A stretch of DNA of 64,000 nt, from contig NZ_SOAV01000016.1 of assembly GCF_004364245.1 (NCBI RefSeq), positions 120,374 to 184,373 of the forward strand. Direction: 5' to 3'. The notes under the pieces were generated by a model. The model had not been told where the DNA came from. It worked only from the letters and a program-made list of their open reading frames with translations, and did not search any database. Made by a program: the position numbers and the translations under genes. Numbering within the stretch: the stretch's first letter is position 1; each line of letters begins with the position of its first letter. Below are positions 25,237 through 33,112 of the stretch, one piece after another. The DNA comes from Streptomyces sp. BK208. Lineage in GTDB: Bacteria > Actinomycetota > Actinomycetes > Streptomycetales > Streptomycetaceae.

Positions 25237-25935
25237 ATGACGCAGCCCGCCGACGACCACGCTCCCGGCAGGCGCACCGGCGTCTCCGAGCTGCGCCCGG
25301 CCGCCGGGGAGGCCGGGCCCGTCCCCCGGCACGAGGACCTGCCGCTCGACCGCAACCAGGCGATCCTCCAGGCGGCCAAGCAGGTCGGCTCGATCCTCAA
25401 GAAGGCGGAGCACCCCTTCGCGCTGGCGGGGAGCGTCGCCGTGTACGCGCACGGCGGCACGCAGAACCTGCAGCACGACGTCGACTTCTGCATCAGGCCC
25501 GAGGACGCGGACGCCGTCGCCGCGACCCTGCGCGCGGCGGGGCTGGTGGTCTACACGCCGCCCGAGGACTGGCTGCTCAAGGCGGACTGCCTCGGTCAGC
25601 AGGTGGACCTCATCTTCGAGATGGCGCACGATCCCGTCACGACGGAGCTGTTGGCCCGGGCCCGGGACCTGTCGGTCGATTCGGTGCTCATGCCGGTCCT
25701 GTCGCCGACCGATCTGCTGCGCGGTCTGCTGGCGGCCTTCTCGGAGCACCACTGCGACTTCGGGGCGGTGCTGCCGATCGCCCGCACCCTGCGCGAGAAG
25801 ATCGACTGGGAGGCGCTGCGCCGGGAGTGCGGCGAGGAGCCGATGCCCGCCGCGTTCTTCTTCATCCTCGAACGGCTGCAGATCGTCCCGCCGTCCGGTT
25901 CGCCGGTCACCGCCGCGAAGGAGGAGCAGTCATGA
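25237..25935 (+). CDS. Nucleotidyltransferase-fold protein (MNT-like)
   Basis: A 232-residue protein with the start of a minimal nucleotidyltransferase fold: LAGSVAVYAHGG followed by NLQHDVDFCI, i.e. a GS motif and a D-x-D pair that would bind metal and NTP, then QVDLIFEM supplying the third acidic residue. Such proteins transfer nucleotides or, in toxin-antitoxin systems, act as antitoxins. It is first of three coupled genes: its TGA overlaps the ATG of the BON protein gene. Start at ATG 25237 (GTG 25234 alternative) behind GGAAGG. Its real substrate is unknown. Confidence 0.8.
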   Translation: MTQPADDHAPGRRTGVSELRPAAGEAGPVPRHEDLPLDRNQAILQAAKQVGSILKKAEHPFALAGSVAVYAHGGTQNLQHDVDFCIRPEDADAVAATLRAAGLVVYTPPEDWLLKADCLGQQVDLIFEMAHDPVTTELLARARDLSVDSVLMPVLSPTDLLRGLLAAFSEHHCDFGAVLPIARTLREKIDWEALRRECGEEPMPAAFFFILERLQIVPPSGSPVTAAKEEQS

Positions 25936-26291
25936 GCGACCCCGTCGGACACCAGGGTCCCGCGGCGAGCGGCCCCGCCTCCGCGGCCGGGGACCGTGAC
26001 GACGCCGGGCACGCCGGGCACGTCGGGCACGCCGAGAGCACCGAGAGCACTCAGAACGCCGCGTACCGTGTGGCCCACCTGCAGGAGCGGCTCGCCGCCG
26101 AGGAACTCGGTGAGCTGGGCGTGCGCGCAGAGCTGAGGGCCGGGGCGGTCGCGCTCACGGGCACCGTGCCGTCCGCGCAGTGCCGCGATGCCGTGCTGCG
26201 TCTCGCCCGCGAGGAGCTGGCGGGGCTGACCGTGCACACCGACGTCGTGGTGGCGGAGACCACCCGCCCCGACCATGCCGAGGAGCTGTGA
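25932..26291 (+). CDS. BON-domain protein
   Basis: A 119-residue protein: an acidic His/Gly-rich N-terminal 40 residues, then one BON-like domain (AYRVAHLQERLAAEELGELGV, VALTGTVPSAQCRDAVLRLA). BON domains bind phospholipid or act as small partner domains; no signal peptide is present, so it is cytoplasmic. It overlaps both neighbours (ATGA with the nucleotidyltransferase, TGATG with the phosphoesterase), so the three proteins are made in a fixed ratio and probably work together. Confidence 0.8.
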   Translation: MSDPVGHQGPAASGPASAAGDRDDAGHAGHVGHAESTESTQNAAYRVAHLQERLAAEELGELGVRAELRAGAVALTGTVPSAQCRDAVLRLAREELAGLTVHTDVVVAETTRPDHAEEL

Positions 26292-27016
26292 TGATCCGCG
26301 TCGCCGCCGTCGGAGACATCCACATGGGGCCCGACAGCGAAGGCCTGCTGCGACCCGCGTTCGACACCCTGCCCGACTGTGCCGACCTCCTGCTGCTGGC
26401 GGGGGACCTCACCCGTCACGGCACGCCCGAGGAGGCACGGGTGGTGGCCCGGGAGGTACGGGACCTGCCGGTCCCGGTGGTGGCGGTGCTCGGCAACCAC
26501 GACCACCACGACGAGCAGCCCGAGAAGGTCACCGCCGTCCTGCGGGACGCCGGCGTGACCGTGCTGGAGGGCGAGGCGACCGTCGTGGAGTGTGCCGGCG
26601 GCCGGCTGGGGATCGCCGGGACCAAGGGGTTCGGCGGCGGCTTCGTCGGGCGCAGCGCGGGCGAGTTCGGTGAGCCGGTGATGAAGGAGTTCGTCCGTAC
26701 CACCCGCCGCTCGGCGGACAGTCTGCACGCCGCGCTGAAGGAACTGGGAGAGAAGGGCTGTACGGCCCGGGTGGCACTGACCCACTTCTCCCCCGTCGCG
26801 GACACGCTGGCCGGGGAGCCGCCGGAGATCCATCCGTTCCTCGGCAGCTATCTGCTGGCGGAGGCGATCGACACGGCCGGCGCCGACCTGGCCGTCCACG
26901 GCCACGCGCACCTCGGCTCGGAGCACGGGATGACGGCCGGCGGGGTCCGGGTGCGCAACGTGGCACAGCCGGTCATCCGCCGGGCCTTCAACGTGTATCA
27001 GCTCGGCGCGGACTGA
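26291..27016 (+). CDS. Calcineurin-like metallophosphoesterase
   Basis: A 241-residue phosphoesterase with the full set of motifs: GDIHMG (Asp9, His11), GDLTRHG (Asp39), GNHDHHDE (Asn69, His70), LTHFSP and HGHAHLG. Two metals are expected. Possible substrates include cyclic nucleotides, phosphoproteins or nucleic-acid ends; not determined. It is the third gene of the operon with a nucleotidyltransferase-fold and a BON protein, an arrangement suggesting a modification/reversal pair. Its end overlaps the end of the convergent GNAT gene by 19 bp. Confidence 0.9.
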   Translation: MIRVAAVGDIHMGPDSEGLLRPAFDTLPDCADLLLLAGDLTRHGTPEEARVVAREVRDLPVPVVAVLGNHDHHDEQPEKVTAVLRDAGVTVLEGEATVVECAGGRLGIAGTKGFGGGFVGRSAGEFGEPVMKEFVRTTRRSADSLHAALKELGEKGCTARVALTHFSPVADTLAGEPPEIHPFLGSYLLAEAIDTAGADLAVHGHAHLGSEHGMTAGGVRVRNVAQPVIRRAFNVYQLGAD

Positions 27017-27666
27017 CGCCCCGTCCGCCAGTCCGGCACCGTCTCCTGCGTCGTACGGCCCAGGCAGGTGACGTCGGCGGGGTCGAGTCCGGCCGCCGCG
27101 ATCTCGTGGAAGCCCAGCCGGTCGTAGAAGGCCCTGGCCGGGGTGTTGGCCGTCGCCATGACCAGGTGGACGGCCGGTACCCCGCGCTCCCGCAGAGCAC
27201 GCCAGAACGCCCGCATCAGGGCCCGGCCGTGGCCCCGTCCCTGCCACTCGGGCAGCAGGTCGATGTGCAGGTGGGCCGGGTACGCGGCCAGTTCGGGGAC
27301 GACCATGCGCTCGGGGTCGTGCAGCAGCCCGGCCATGACCTCGTCCGGGGTGCCGGGCGGTCCCTGCGGCGCCGGGTGGCGGTCCGCGACCCGGGGCAGC
27401 CACTTCACCCGGAACTCCTCGGCGAAGCGCGCGGTGTCCGCCGTGCCGAGGACGTAGCCGACGGCACGGCCCGCCCCGTCGTCCAGCACGAAGGCGAGCC
27501 CGGGGTCCAGGTGGACGTAGGGGGCGGCGAAGACGGCCGGGAGGATGGCGGGGTCGACGTACTCCGGCCTGCTGTCGCGGCCGTTGTGCGCGGTCCGGAT
27601 GCAGATGTCGTCGAGGGCCGGGGCATCGGCCGGTCGGTAGGGGCGTACGGAGGCAGTCGCGGTCAC
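26998..27666 (-). CDS. GNAT acetyltransferase, O-GlcNAcase HAT-like group
   Basis: A 222-residue GNAT-fold protein: IRPYRPADAP-like start (VRPYRPADAPALDDICIRTAHNGRD), YVHLDPGLAFVLDD, then the acetyl-CoA loop LLPEWQGRGHGRALM and a C-terminal MATANTPARAFYDRLGF. These fit the bacterial GNATs resembling the C-terminal domain of human O-GlcNAcase. GTG at 27666 is chosen for its position. A perfect CebR-like box sits 18 bp upstream, so expression may respond to cello-oligosaccharides. Its acceptor is unknown. Confidence 0.85.
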   Translation of the reverse strand: MTATASVRPYRPADAPALDDICIRTAHNGRDSRPEYVDPAILPAVFAAPYVHLDPGLAFVLDDGAGRAVGYVLGTADTARFAEEFRVKWLPRVADRHPAPQGPPGTPDEVMAGLLHDPERMVVPELAAYPAHLHIDLLPEWQGRGHGRALMRAFWRALRERGVPAVHLVMATANTPARAFYDRLGFHEIAAAGLDPADVTCLGRTTQETVPDWRTGRQSAPS

Positions 27667-27684
27667 CCCACCATCCTGCCCGCT

Positions 27685-27698
27685 TGGGAGCGCTCCCA
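27685..27698. promoter_or_regulatory. CebR-type box
   Basis: TGGGAGCGCTCCCA is an exact perfect palindrome identical to the described CebR box of streptomycetes. It lies 18 bp before the GNAT start on one side and 14 bp before the molybdopterin-oxidoreductase remnant on the other. CebR is a LacI-family repressor released by cello-oligosaccharides; binding here is inferred. Confidence 0.8.
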
Positions 27699-27712
27699 CA
27701 ACGGAGGGACCC

Positions 27713-27895
27713 GCATCGCGCTTCGGCTGCGACGGACAGCCCGGCAGCCGCGACGACTTCGGCCACGCCGACGTGATCGCGAGGTTCGGCCACGACATCG
27801 CCGAGACCCAGTCCGTACGGCGGACGCTGCGCCAGATGCGCTGGACCAACACCATGATCAAGAACTTGTCGCCCCAGATCCTCACCAGTCCGTGA
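27713..27895 (+). pseudogene. Remnant of a molybdopterin oxidoreductase gene
   Basis: The frame encodes GCDGQPGSRDDFGHADVIAR then FGHDIAETQSV, closely resembling the segment of formate-dehydrogenase/nitrate-reductase-type molybdoenzymes that reads GxDGxPGxxDDxxxADxIxLxGxNxAETxPV. Thereafter the match is lost and the frame ends after about 24 more residues at TGA 27893. No start codon, no iron-sulphur or C-terminal domains. A full enzyme is above 700 residues, so this is a fossil of about 55 codons. Confidence 0.7.
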
Positions 27896-28049
27896 CCTGC
27901 GTTTTTCCCGCCCGGCGGGGTGCCGGACCGTACCGGTGCCGCCCCGCACGCCGAATGGCGCCGCCCGGCCGGGGCACCAGATGATCCCAGAGGGGCACCA
28001 CCCCGCTGGTGATCCCGTCGCACCCCCTCGGAGAGAGCGAGAGAGCGTC

Positions 28050-28583
28050 ATGAGTCTTCTGCGTCTGGCCGGCCGGCCGATGCTCGCCTCGATGTTCGTC
28101 GCGGGCGGCCTGCAGTCGCTGCGCAGGCCGCAGGACGTGGCACCGGCGGCCGAGCCTGTCGTGCGGCCAGTGACCGACCGCGTGTCGGTGCTGCCGGACA
28201 GCACCGAGCAACTCGTACGGCTCAACGGCGCCGTGCACGTGGTGGGCGGCCTCATGCTCGGCCTCGGCCGGTGTCCGCGGGTGGCCGCGCTGGCCCTCGC
28301 GGCGACCCTGGTCCCCACCACGCTGGCGGCGCACCGGTTCTGGGACGCGGAGGACGCGTCCGACCGGGCCCAGCAGCGCATCCACTTCCTGAAGAACCTG
28401 TCCATGATGGGCGGCCTGCTGATCGCGGCCGACGACACGGGCGCCGCGCCCTCGTGGCTGTGGCGCGGACGGCACGCCGCCCGGGGTCTGCGGCGCGACG
28501 CCCACCTGGTGCAGCGCACGGTCCGCGCCACGGCCGGACCGGCGTCCCGGGCGGGCGGTGTGCGGGCCAAGCTCGGAAGCTGA
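28050..28583 (+). CDS. DoxX family membrane protein
   Basis: The 177-residue protein has four hydrophobic segments and the DoxX signature near its start (RPMLASMFVAGGLQSLRRP) and LNGAVHVVGGLMLGLGRCPR. Mycobacterial DoxX works with superoxide dismutase and a thiol transferase in oxidant resistance; in Streptomyces the role is not known. ATG at 28050 lies within a GAGAG-rich leader. The C-terminal 35 residues are basic and likely cytoplasmic. It precedes a hemerythrin gene by 97 bp. Confidence 0.85.
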   Translation: MSLLRLAGRPMLASMFVAGGLQSLRRPQDVAPAAEPVVRPVTDRVSVLPDSTEQLVRLNGAVHVVGGLMLGLGRCPRVAALALAATLVPTTLAAHRFWDAEDASDRAQQRIHFLKNLSMMGGLLIAADDTGAAPSWLWRGRHAARGLRRDAHLVQRTVRATAGPASRAGGVRAKLGS

Positions 28584-28680
28584 GACGGGCGTTGGCCCGC
28601 GGCGCCCCCGGGGACCCGGTGGTCCCTACCCCCGTGGCGGGTCGGTCCCGTGACCGCCACGACTTCGCTGGAGGTGGAGC

Positions 28681-29244
28681 ATGGGACACGGAGGAAACGT
28701 CATCGACGAGCTGACGACCGATCACCGCGAGGTCGAGGAGCTCTTCGGCAGGATCGAGGCGCTGCCGCCCGGTCACAAGGACCGCAAGCTGTACGCCGAT
28801 CAGGCCACGATCGAGCTGATCCGGCACTCGGTGGCGGAGGAGGCGTATCTGTACCCGGCCGTCCGCGAGCACGTGGCGAACGGGGACGCCCTCGCGGACA
28901 AGGAGCTGGAGGATCACGCCGGCGCCGAGCAGATCATGAAGGATCTGGAGGGGTGCGCGGCGGACGACGCCGAGTTCGACCGGCTGATCGGCAACCTGAT
29001 GAGCGAGATCCGTGAGCACATCGCCGACGAGGAGGGCAACCTGTTCCCGAGGCTCCGCGAGGCGTGTCCCGCGGACGCCCTGGACCAGTTGGGCGACAAG
29101 GTCCGGCAGGCGAAGAAGACGGCGCCCACCCGGCCCCACCCCGCCGCCCCGGACAAGCCGCCGATGAACAAGCTGCTCGCCCCCGGCGCGGGCATGGTCG
29201 ACCGGGTGCGGGACGCGATGTCGGGCCGGGGCAAGTCCGGCTGA
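28681..29244 (+). CDS. Hemerythrin-domain protein
   Basis: The 187-residue protein has the four-helix hemerythrin/HHE pattern: DHREVEELF (first His), HSVAEEAYLYPAV (His and Glu), ELEDHAGAEQIM and REHIADEEGNLFPRL, giving the diiron ligands. Single-domain hemerythrins bind O2 or NO or sense redox state. ATG at 28681 has GGAGGTGG upstream. The C terminus (about 140-187) is a Pro/Lys-rich tail. DoxX, hemerythrin and the iron genes give this half of the window a redox theme, but no direct link is shown. Confidence 0.9.
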   Translation: MGHGGNVIDELTTDHREVEELFGRIEALPPGHKDRKLYADQATIELIRHSVAEEAYLYPAVREHVANGDALADKELEDHAGAEQIMKDLEGCAADDAEFDRLIGNLMSEIREHIADEEGNLFPRLREACPADALDQLGDKVRQAKKTAPTRPHPAAPDKPPMNKLLAPGAGMVDRVRDAMSGRGKSG

Positions 29245-29262
29245 GCGGTCACCGCCGCCACA

Positions 29263-29302
29263 CGTGAGAGGGCCCTTCGCCACGGTGAACGGCCCTCTCA
29301 CG
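29263..29302 (+). terminator. Perfect 12-bp terminator after the hemerythrin gene
   Basis: CGTGAGAGGGCC (29263-29274) and GGCCCTCTCACG (29291-29302) are perfect complements around a 16-base loop, 18 bases after the stop. Confidence 0.88.
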
Positions 29303-29316
29303 CGCTTGTGCTGGGC

Positions 29317-29385
29317 GGCCCCGCTCTCACGCCACGCCCACCGCTCCCCCCGGCCCCGCTCTCACGTCACGCCCACCACTCCCCC
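29317..29385. repeat. 34-bp direct repeat, two copies
   Basis: Copies at 29317-29350 and 29352-29385 differ at two positions. The second copy includes the stop codon region of the leftward epimerase gene (stop 29367-29369), so the duplication may have arisen there. Confidence 0.8.
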
Positions 29386-30398
29386 GTCTCCTCCCGCGCG
29401 GCCCCGCCGGTCGCCCCGGGAACCGGGTGCCGTCCGCGCAGGGCGGCTACGGTGCGTTCGAGTCCGTCCTGCCAGCTCACCCCCGGCAGCCAGCCGAAGA
29501 TCTCACGGGCGAAGCCGGTGACCGGCCGGGGCTCGGCGTGCCCGTGCCCGGGGTCCTCGACGAAGGTCAGCGGCGAGTCGGAGCCGGTCAGCTCGATCAC
29601 CAGCCGGGCGATCTCGGCGTCCGTGGGCTCCTCGTCGCCGCCGATGTCCACCGGCCGCACCGAACGGCCGGCCGCGACCAGCAGGACGCCGTCGACCATG
29701 TCGTCGACATAGCACAGGGGGCGGGTCCGGCTGCCGTCGCCGACGACGGTGACCGGCCGCCCGGCCAGGGCCTGCTCGATGGCGGCCGCCGGCGTGCTCG
29801 CGCCGTCCGTCCGCATGCCGGGTCCGTATCCGGAGAACAGCCGGACGATCCCGGCGTTCGAGCCGTGGGCCTCCGCGTGCGCGGCGACCAGCGCCTCGGA
29901 GAACCGGACGGCCTCGGCGCAGGCACGGTGGGGACGTACCGGATCGGCGTCGTCCGGGAGGCCGGCATGGGCGTCGGAGCACGCCGGCGCGGAGGAGGCG
30001 AGCAGGAACCGGGCGCCGTCCCGGCCGGCGACGTTCAGCGCGGTACGGGTGCCCAGGCTGCCCGCTTCGAGTACCTCCACGGGCCGCCTCGGCCGGGCGG
30101 CCGGGGGCGCCGGGCCCGCGAGGTGCAGGACCAGGTCGTAGGGGCCGGTGAGGGCGTCGGCGCAGCCGGGTCCCGATACGTCTCCCTCCAGGAACCGGAA
30201 GCCGGGGCGCCCCGCCAGGTGGGCCACCTTCTCCGCACGGCCGGTGGAGAGGTTGTCCAGGCAGTCGACGCCCGCGCCCGCGTCGAGCAGCCGGGTGCAC
30301 AGGTGGGAGCCGAGGAATCCTGCGCCGCCGGTCACCAGGACACGGTCCCAGGGCGCCCGGGACTCCCCCCGTGGGCCGAACGCCGCCGTCGGCATCAT
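29367..30398 (-). CDS. NAD-dependent epimerase/dehydratase homologue lacking the catalytic Tyr/Lys
   Basis: The 343-residue protein has the extended-SDR cofactor motif TGGAGFLG (23-30), DNLSTG, EGDVSGPG and C-terminal features of UDP-glucuronate decarboxylase-like enzymes (RLFSGYGPGMRTDG, PLCYVDDMVDG). However, the YxxxK pair essential for catalysis is replaced: the segment reads HRACAEAVRFSEAL, with Cys160 and Val164 at the Tyr and Lys positions, and the SSS-VYG motif reads ASSAPAC. The codons in the raw sequence agree, so it is not a translation slip. It likely binds NAD but may be inactive or do something else. Confidence 0.85.
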   Translation of the reverse strand: MMPTAAFGPRGESRAPWDRVLVTGGAGFLGSHLCTRLLDAGAGVDCLDNLSTGRAEKVAHLAGRPGFRFLEGDVSGPGCADALTGPYDLVLHLAGPAPPAARPRRPVEVLEAGSLGTRTALNVAGRDGARFLLASSAPACSDAHAGLPDDADPVRPHRACAEAVRFSEALVAAHAEAHGSNAGIVRLFSGYGPGMRTDGASTPAAAIEQALAGRPVTVVGDGSRTRPLCYVDDMVDGVLLVAAGRSVRPVDIGGDEEPTDAEIARLVIELTGSDSPLTFVEDPGHGHAEPRPVTGFAREIFGWLPGVSWQDGLERTVAALRGRHPVPGATGGAAREETGEWWA

Positions 30399-30832
30399 GA
30401 GGACGACCTTTCTCCCTCGGCGGGCGCGACCGGAGTACCGGTGCGCGCCTCAGCGGTGCGCCCGGCGCACTCACGGAGCGCCGAAGAGCCTGCCCCGGGT
30501 GCCCCGCCGGGGCGCCCGCATGCGCCGGTGTCCACCGACGGTGTCACGCTCCGTGACCGCGGTCGCGGCCGACGGGCGGGCGGCAGGTACCGGTGCCGTG
30601 ATCACGTTCCTGTGTTCAAATCCACTCGGCCCGTCAAGTGCGTTCCTCCCGGCGGTCGTTGACCCGGCCGGGCAGCGGGCGGAGCGCGGACCGGCGACGA
30701 CTCGCCGATGCCTTCTGTCACGATGGTCGGCGCCGTTTCCGGCCCAGTGGAACGGCCGCGCAGCGCAGCCGGCCTACTCGTTCCCGTCCGTTTCCCTTCC
30801 GGGTCCCCGACCCGCCTTCGAGTGGCGCCCCT
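30399..30832. other. Gene-free 430 bp between divergent epimerase and MFS genes
   Basis: Should contain promoters for both genes. The only AT-richer patch is around 30610-30640. No coding frame, hairpin array or recognisable operator was found. Confidence 0.5.
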
Positions 30833-32149
30833 GTGTCTTCTTCCTCCGCCCCCGCCCCGCCGTCCTCCCCCGCCGCGCCGTCCGGGTCCGCGACCCGCTC
30901 GCCGTGGCGCTCCCTGCGGTACCGCAGCATGCGCTGGTGGTCGGTCGCGAACTTCGTGTCGAACGCCGGTACGTGGATGCAGCTGACCGTGCAGAACCTG
31001 CTGGTCCTGCAGATCACCGGGTCCGCTGCGGCGACGGGTCTGTCCATGTCCGTGCAGGCCGCGCCCGCGCTGCTGATCAGCGTGTTCGGCGGTGCGGCCG
31101 TCGACCGCTGGCCGCGCAGACTGACCGCCGCGGTCAGCCAGGCGCTGCTCGGCACGGTCGCGTTCGTGACCGCGGTCATGGTGGCGCTGGACCGCCTCGA
31201 CCTGACCACGCTCATGGTGCTGGCCGCCGTCACCGGTGTCATCGCCACCGTCGACGGCCCGGCGTGCTCCCTGCTCGGCAACGACCTCGTCCCGCGCGAG
31301 GACGTGCCCTCGGCGATCGGGGTGGGCGCGCTGGTGCACCAGGCGGGCCGGCTCACGGGCGCCGCGCTGGCCGGTGTGACGGTCGGTTTCCTCGGCACGG
31401 CCGCCGCGTACGCGGCCAACGGGCTGTCGTTCCTGTTCGTGGCCGCGGTCATCCCGTTCCTGCGTCCGGCGCGCGGTGCCGCCGCGCAGACCCGGACGGC
31501 GCGGGAGGACGGTCCGCCGGACACCATGAGCGTGCGCGCGGGGCTCGCGTTCTTCGTGCGCCGCCCCCGGCTGCTGGCGCTGGCCGGTGTCACCGGGGTG
31601 AGCGCGGTCTTCGGGCGCAACTACCAGCTGACCCTGGCCGTGCTGGTCACCGGGCCGCTCGCGGGCGGCGCGGGATCGTTCGGCACGGTGTCCACGGTGC
31701 TGGCGGCCGGCGGCATCGTCGGCGCCGTCCTGGGCGCCCGGCTGCGCCGCCCCTCCGTACGGGTGGTGGGGGCGCTGGCGGCGGCGGGCGGGCTGCTCCA
31801 GGTGGTGGCGGGCATGTCGCCGTCGCTGGCCGTCCTGCTGGTGATGGTGCTGCCGATGGCCGTCGTGGAGTCCGTCTCCGACACCGCGGGCACGGCCGTG
31901 CTCCAGACCGACCCGCCCGCCCACCTGCGGGGCCGGGTCCTCGGGGTGTGGGGCAGCATCGGCACCGTCTGGGGCCTGGGCGGGCCGCCCGCGCTGGGCC
32001 TCCTGATGGAGATGGCCGGCGCCCGCGGCGCCCTGATCGCGGGCGGGCTGATCATCGCCGGCACGATCGGTGCGGGCCACCTGCTGCGCGAGCGCGGGAC
32101 GACGGCGCCGCGGGTGTCCCCGGTGGCGAACCTGGAGACGGCTGCCTGA
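30833..32149 (+). CDS. MFS transporter, EntS-like (MFS_3) group
   Basis: The 438-residue protein has about 12 hydrophobic segments; RSMRWWSVANFVSNAGTWMQ at the start of helix 1, PALLISVFGGAAVDRWPRR in loop 2-3 and LLGNDLVPREDVPSAIG are typical of the EntS-type exporters, which in enterobacteria secrete enterobactin. Its export substrate here is unknown. GTG at 30833 gives the normal short tail; the ribosome-binding site is weak and an in-frame ATG occurs only at residue 34. It is preceded by 430 bp of gene-free DNA and followed by repeat-rich sequence. Confidence 0.85.
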   Translation: MSSSSAPAPPSSPAAPSGSATRSPWRSLRYRSMRWWSVANFVSNAGTWMQLTVQNLLVLQITGSAAATGLSMSVQAAPALLISVFGGAAVDRWPRRLTAAVSQALLGTVAFVTAVMVALDRLDLTTLMVLAAVTGVIATVDGPACSLLGNDLVPREDVPSAIGVGALVHQAGRLTGAALAGVTVGFLGTAAAYAANGLSFLFVAAVIPFLRPARGAAAQTRTAREDGPPDTMSVRAGLAFFVRRPRLLALAGVTGVSAVFGRNYQLTLAVLVTGPLAGGAGSFGTVSTVLAAGGIVGAVLGARLRRPSVRVVGALAAAGGLLQVVAGMSPSLAVLLVMVLPMAVVESVSDTAGTAVLQTDPPAHLRGRVLGVWGSIGTVWGLGGPPALGLLMEMAGARGALIAGGLIIAGTIGAGHLLRERGTTAPRVSPVANLETAA

Positions 32150-32260
32150 GGCCCACGTCGGGCGGCGCCGGGCATCACCCCCGGCCTCGTATGCCTGCCG
32201 TCCGGATCCTGCCGCCGGCCGCCCGCACACACCCGCCCACACACACCCGCACGGAGTCGC

Positions 32261-32381
32261 CGGCCGACTGGCGCCCGATGCCTGCACACAGCGACAGCCG
32301 CCGGCCGACTGCCGTCCCGTGCCCGCCGGCCGCCGACTGCCGCCCCATGCCCGCCGGCCGCCCGTCGCCCGTCAGGCGACG
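32261..32381. repeat. Degenerate GCCGGCCG(A)CTG repeats and a short hairpin
   Basis: Four spaced copies of a CGCCGGCCG core, some followed by ACTGCC, run from about 32261 to 32360. They end in a 7-bp perfect hairpin (CGTCGCC 32363-32369 with GGCGACG 32375-32381) whose loop contains the stop codon of the leftward gene. It may serve as a shared transcription end. Confidence 0.55.
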
Positions 32382-32899
32382 AGGGCCCGGCCCGGATCCA
32401 GGCGGGCCAGGAGCTGGGCGTGGTGCAGGGCGGCGACGGGGGCGACGAGGTCCGGATGGCGCAGCAGGGCCGCCGCCCGGCGGTCGGACTCGTCGGGTGC
32501 CGGCAGGCGCCGGAACTCCACCGGAGGTCCGGCCGGGGGGCCGCCGTCGGCCGGCGCGGCGACGGCGGGACCGGCGAGCGCGGGCTCGGTCAGCAGGCAG
32601 GCGGCCCAGCTGGCGACGACCTCGTCCACCCAGGTACGCCAGGCGTCCGCGTCGGGGCCGGCGAAGGACGCACCGTCGGCACCGGTGATCCAGTCGAGCC
32701 GTGCGGCACCACCGGGGCCCACGACGCCGAGCAGCGCCACGTCCATCGGGGTGGGACAGCGCAGCCGGGCCGCGACCGTCACGGCCTGCCGGGCCTGCAC
32801 CTCGCACAGGGCGTCCGCCAGCGCACCCCCGGACGCCGGGTAGGCGCGGGTGAGCCACTGGGCGGTCGCCGCGATGACGGGGGAGAGATCTGTGTGCAC
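32372..32899 (-). CDS. Hypothetical protein, unknown function
   Basis: About 175 residues from GTG 32899: VHTDLSPVIAATAQWLTRAY, ALADALCEVQARQAVTVAARL, and a C-terminal DLVAPVAALHHAQLLARLDPG. Composition and GC pattern look coding, with no family recognised and no signal peptide. The start is uncertain; an upstream ATG would add about 38 poorly conserved residues. It diverges from the permease gene, sharing a 213-bp intergenic space. Confidence 0.6.
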   Translation of the reverse strand: MHTDLSPVIAATAQWLTRAYPASGGALADALCEVQARQAVTVAARLRCPTPMDVALLGVVGPGGAARLDWITGADGASFAGPDADAWRTWVDEVVASWAACLLTEPALAGPAVAAPADGGPPAGPPVEFRRLPAPDESDRRAAALLRHPDLVAPVAALHHAQLLARLDPGRALVA

Positions 32900-33112
32900 T
32901 GGCGGGCCGTCCGAACTGCTCGTCGTGGGGAACACGGGTCCGTGCGGACGGTAGCCCGCGGCGCACCGCGCGGGACGTGGCCCGGCTCTCGCCCACGGCG
33001 TGGCCTCGGCCACATCCCGCCCTGCGCACGTCGTCCCGTCCGGAGTGCGACCCTGTACCCCGTTCGCCGATCACCGGGTTCCCGCCCGGCTCTCCGGTGT
33101 GGAGGAGAAGTC

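Noticed and set aside
25237..27016. Nucleotidyltransferase with partner as a classical MNT-HEPN toxin-antitoxin pair
   Set aside because: No HEPN-like protein is encoded next to it, and the partners are BON and phosphoesterase proteins.
30605..30630. TTCAAATCC resembling a tRNA T-loop (possible tRNA 3' end or attachment site)
   Set aside because: The five-base T-stem does not pair, no acceptor or CCA-proximal stem follows, and no integrase trace lies nearby.
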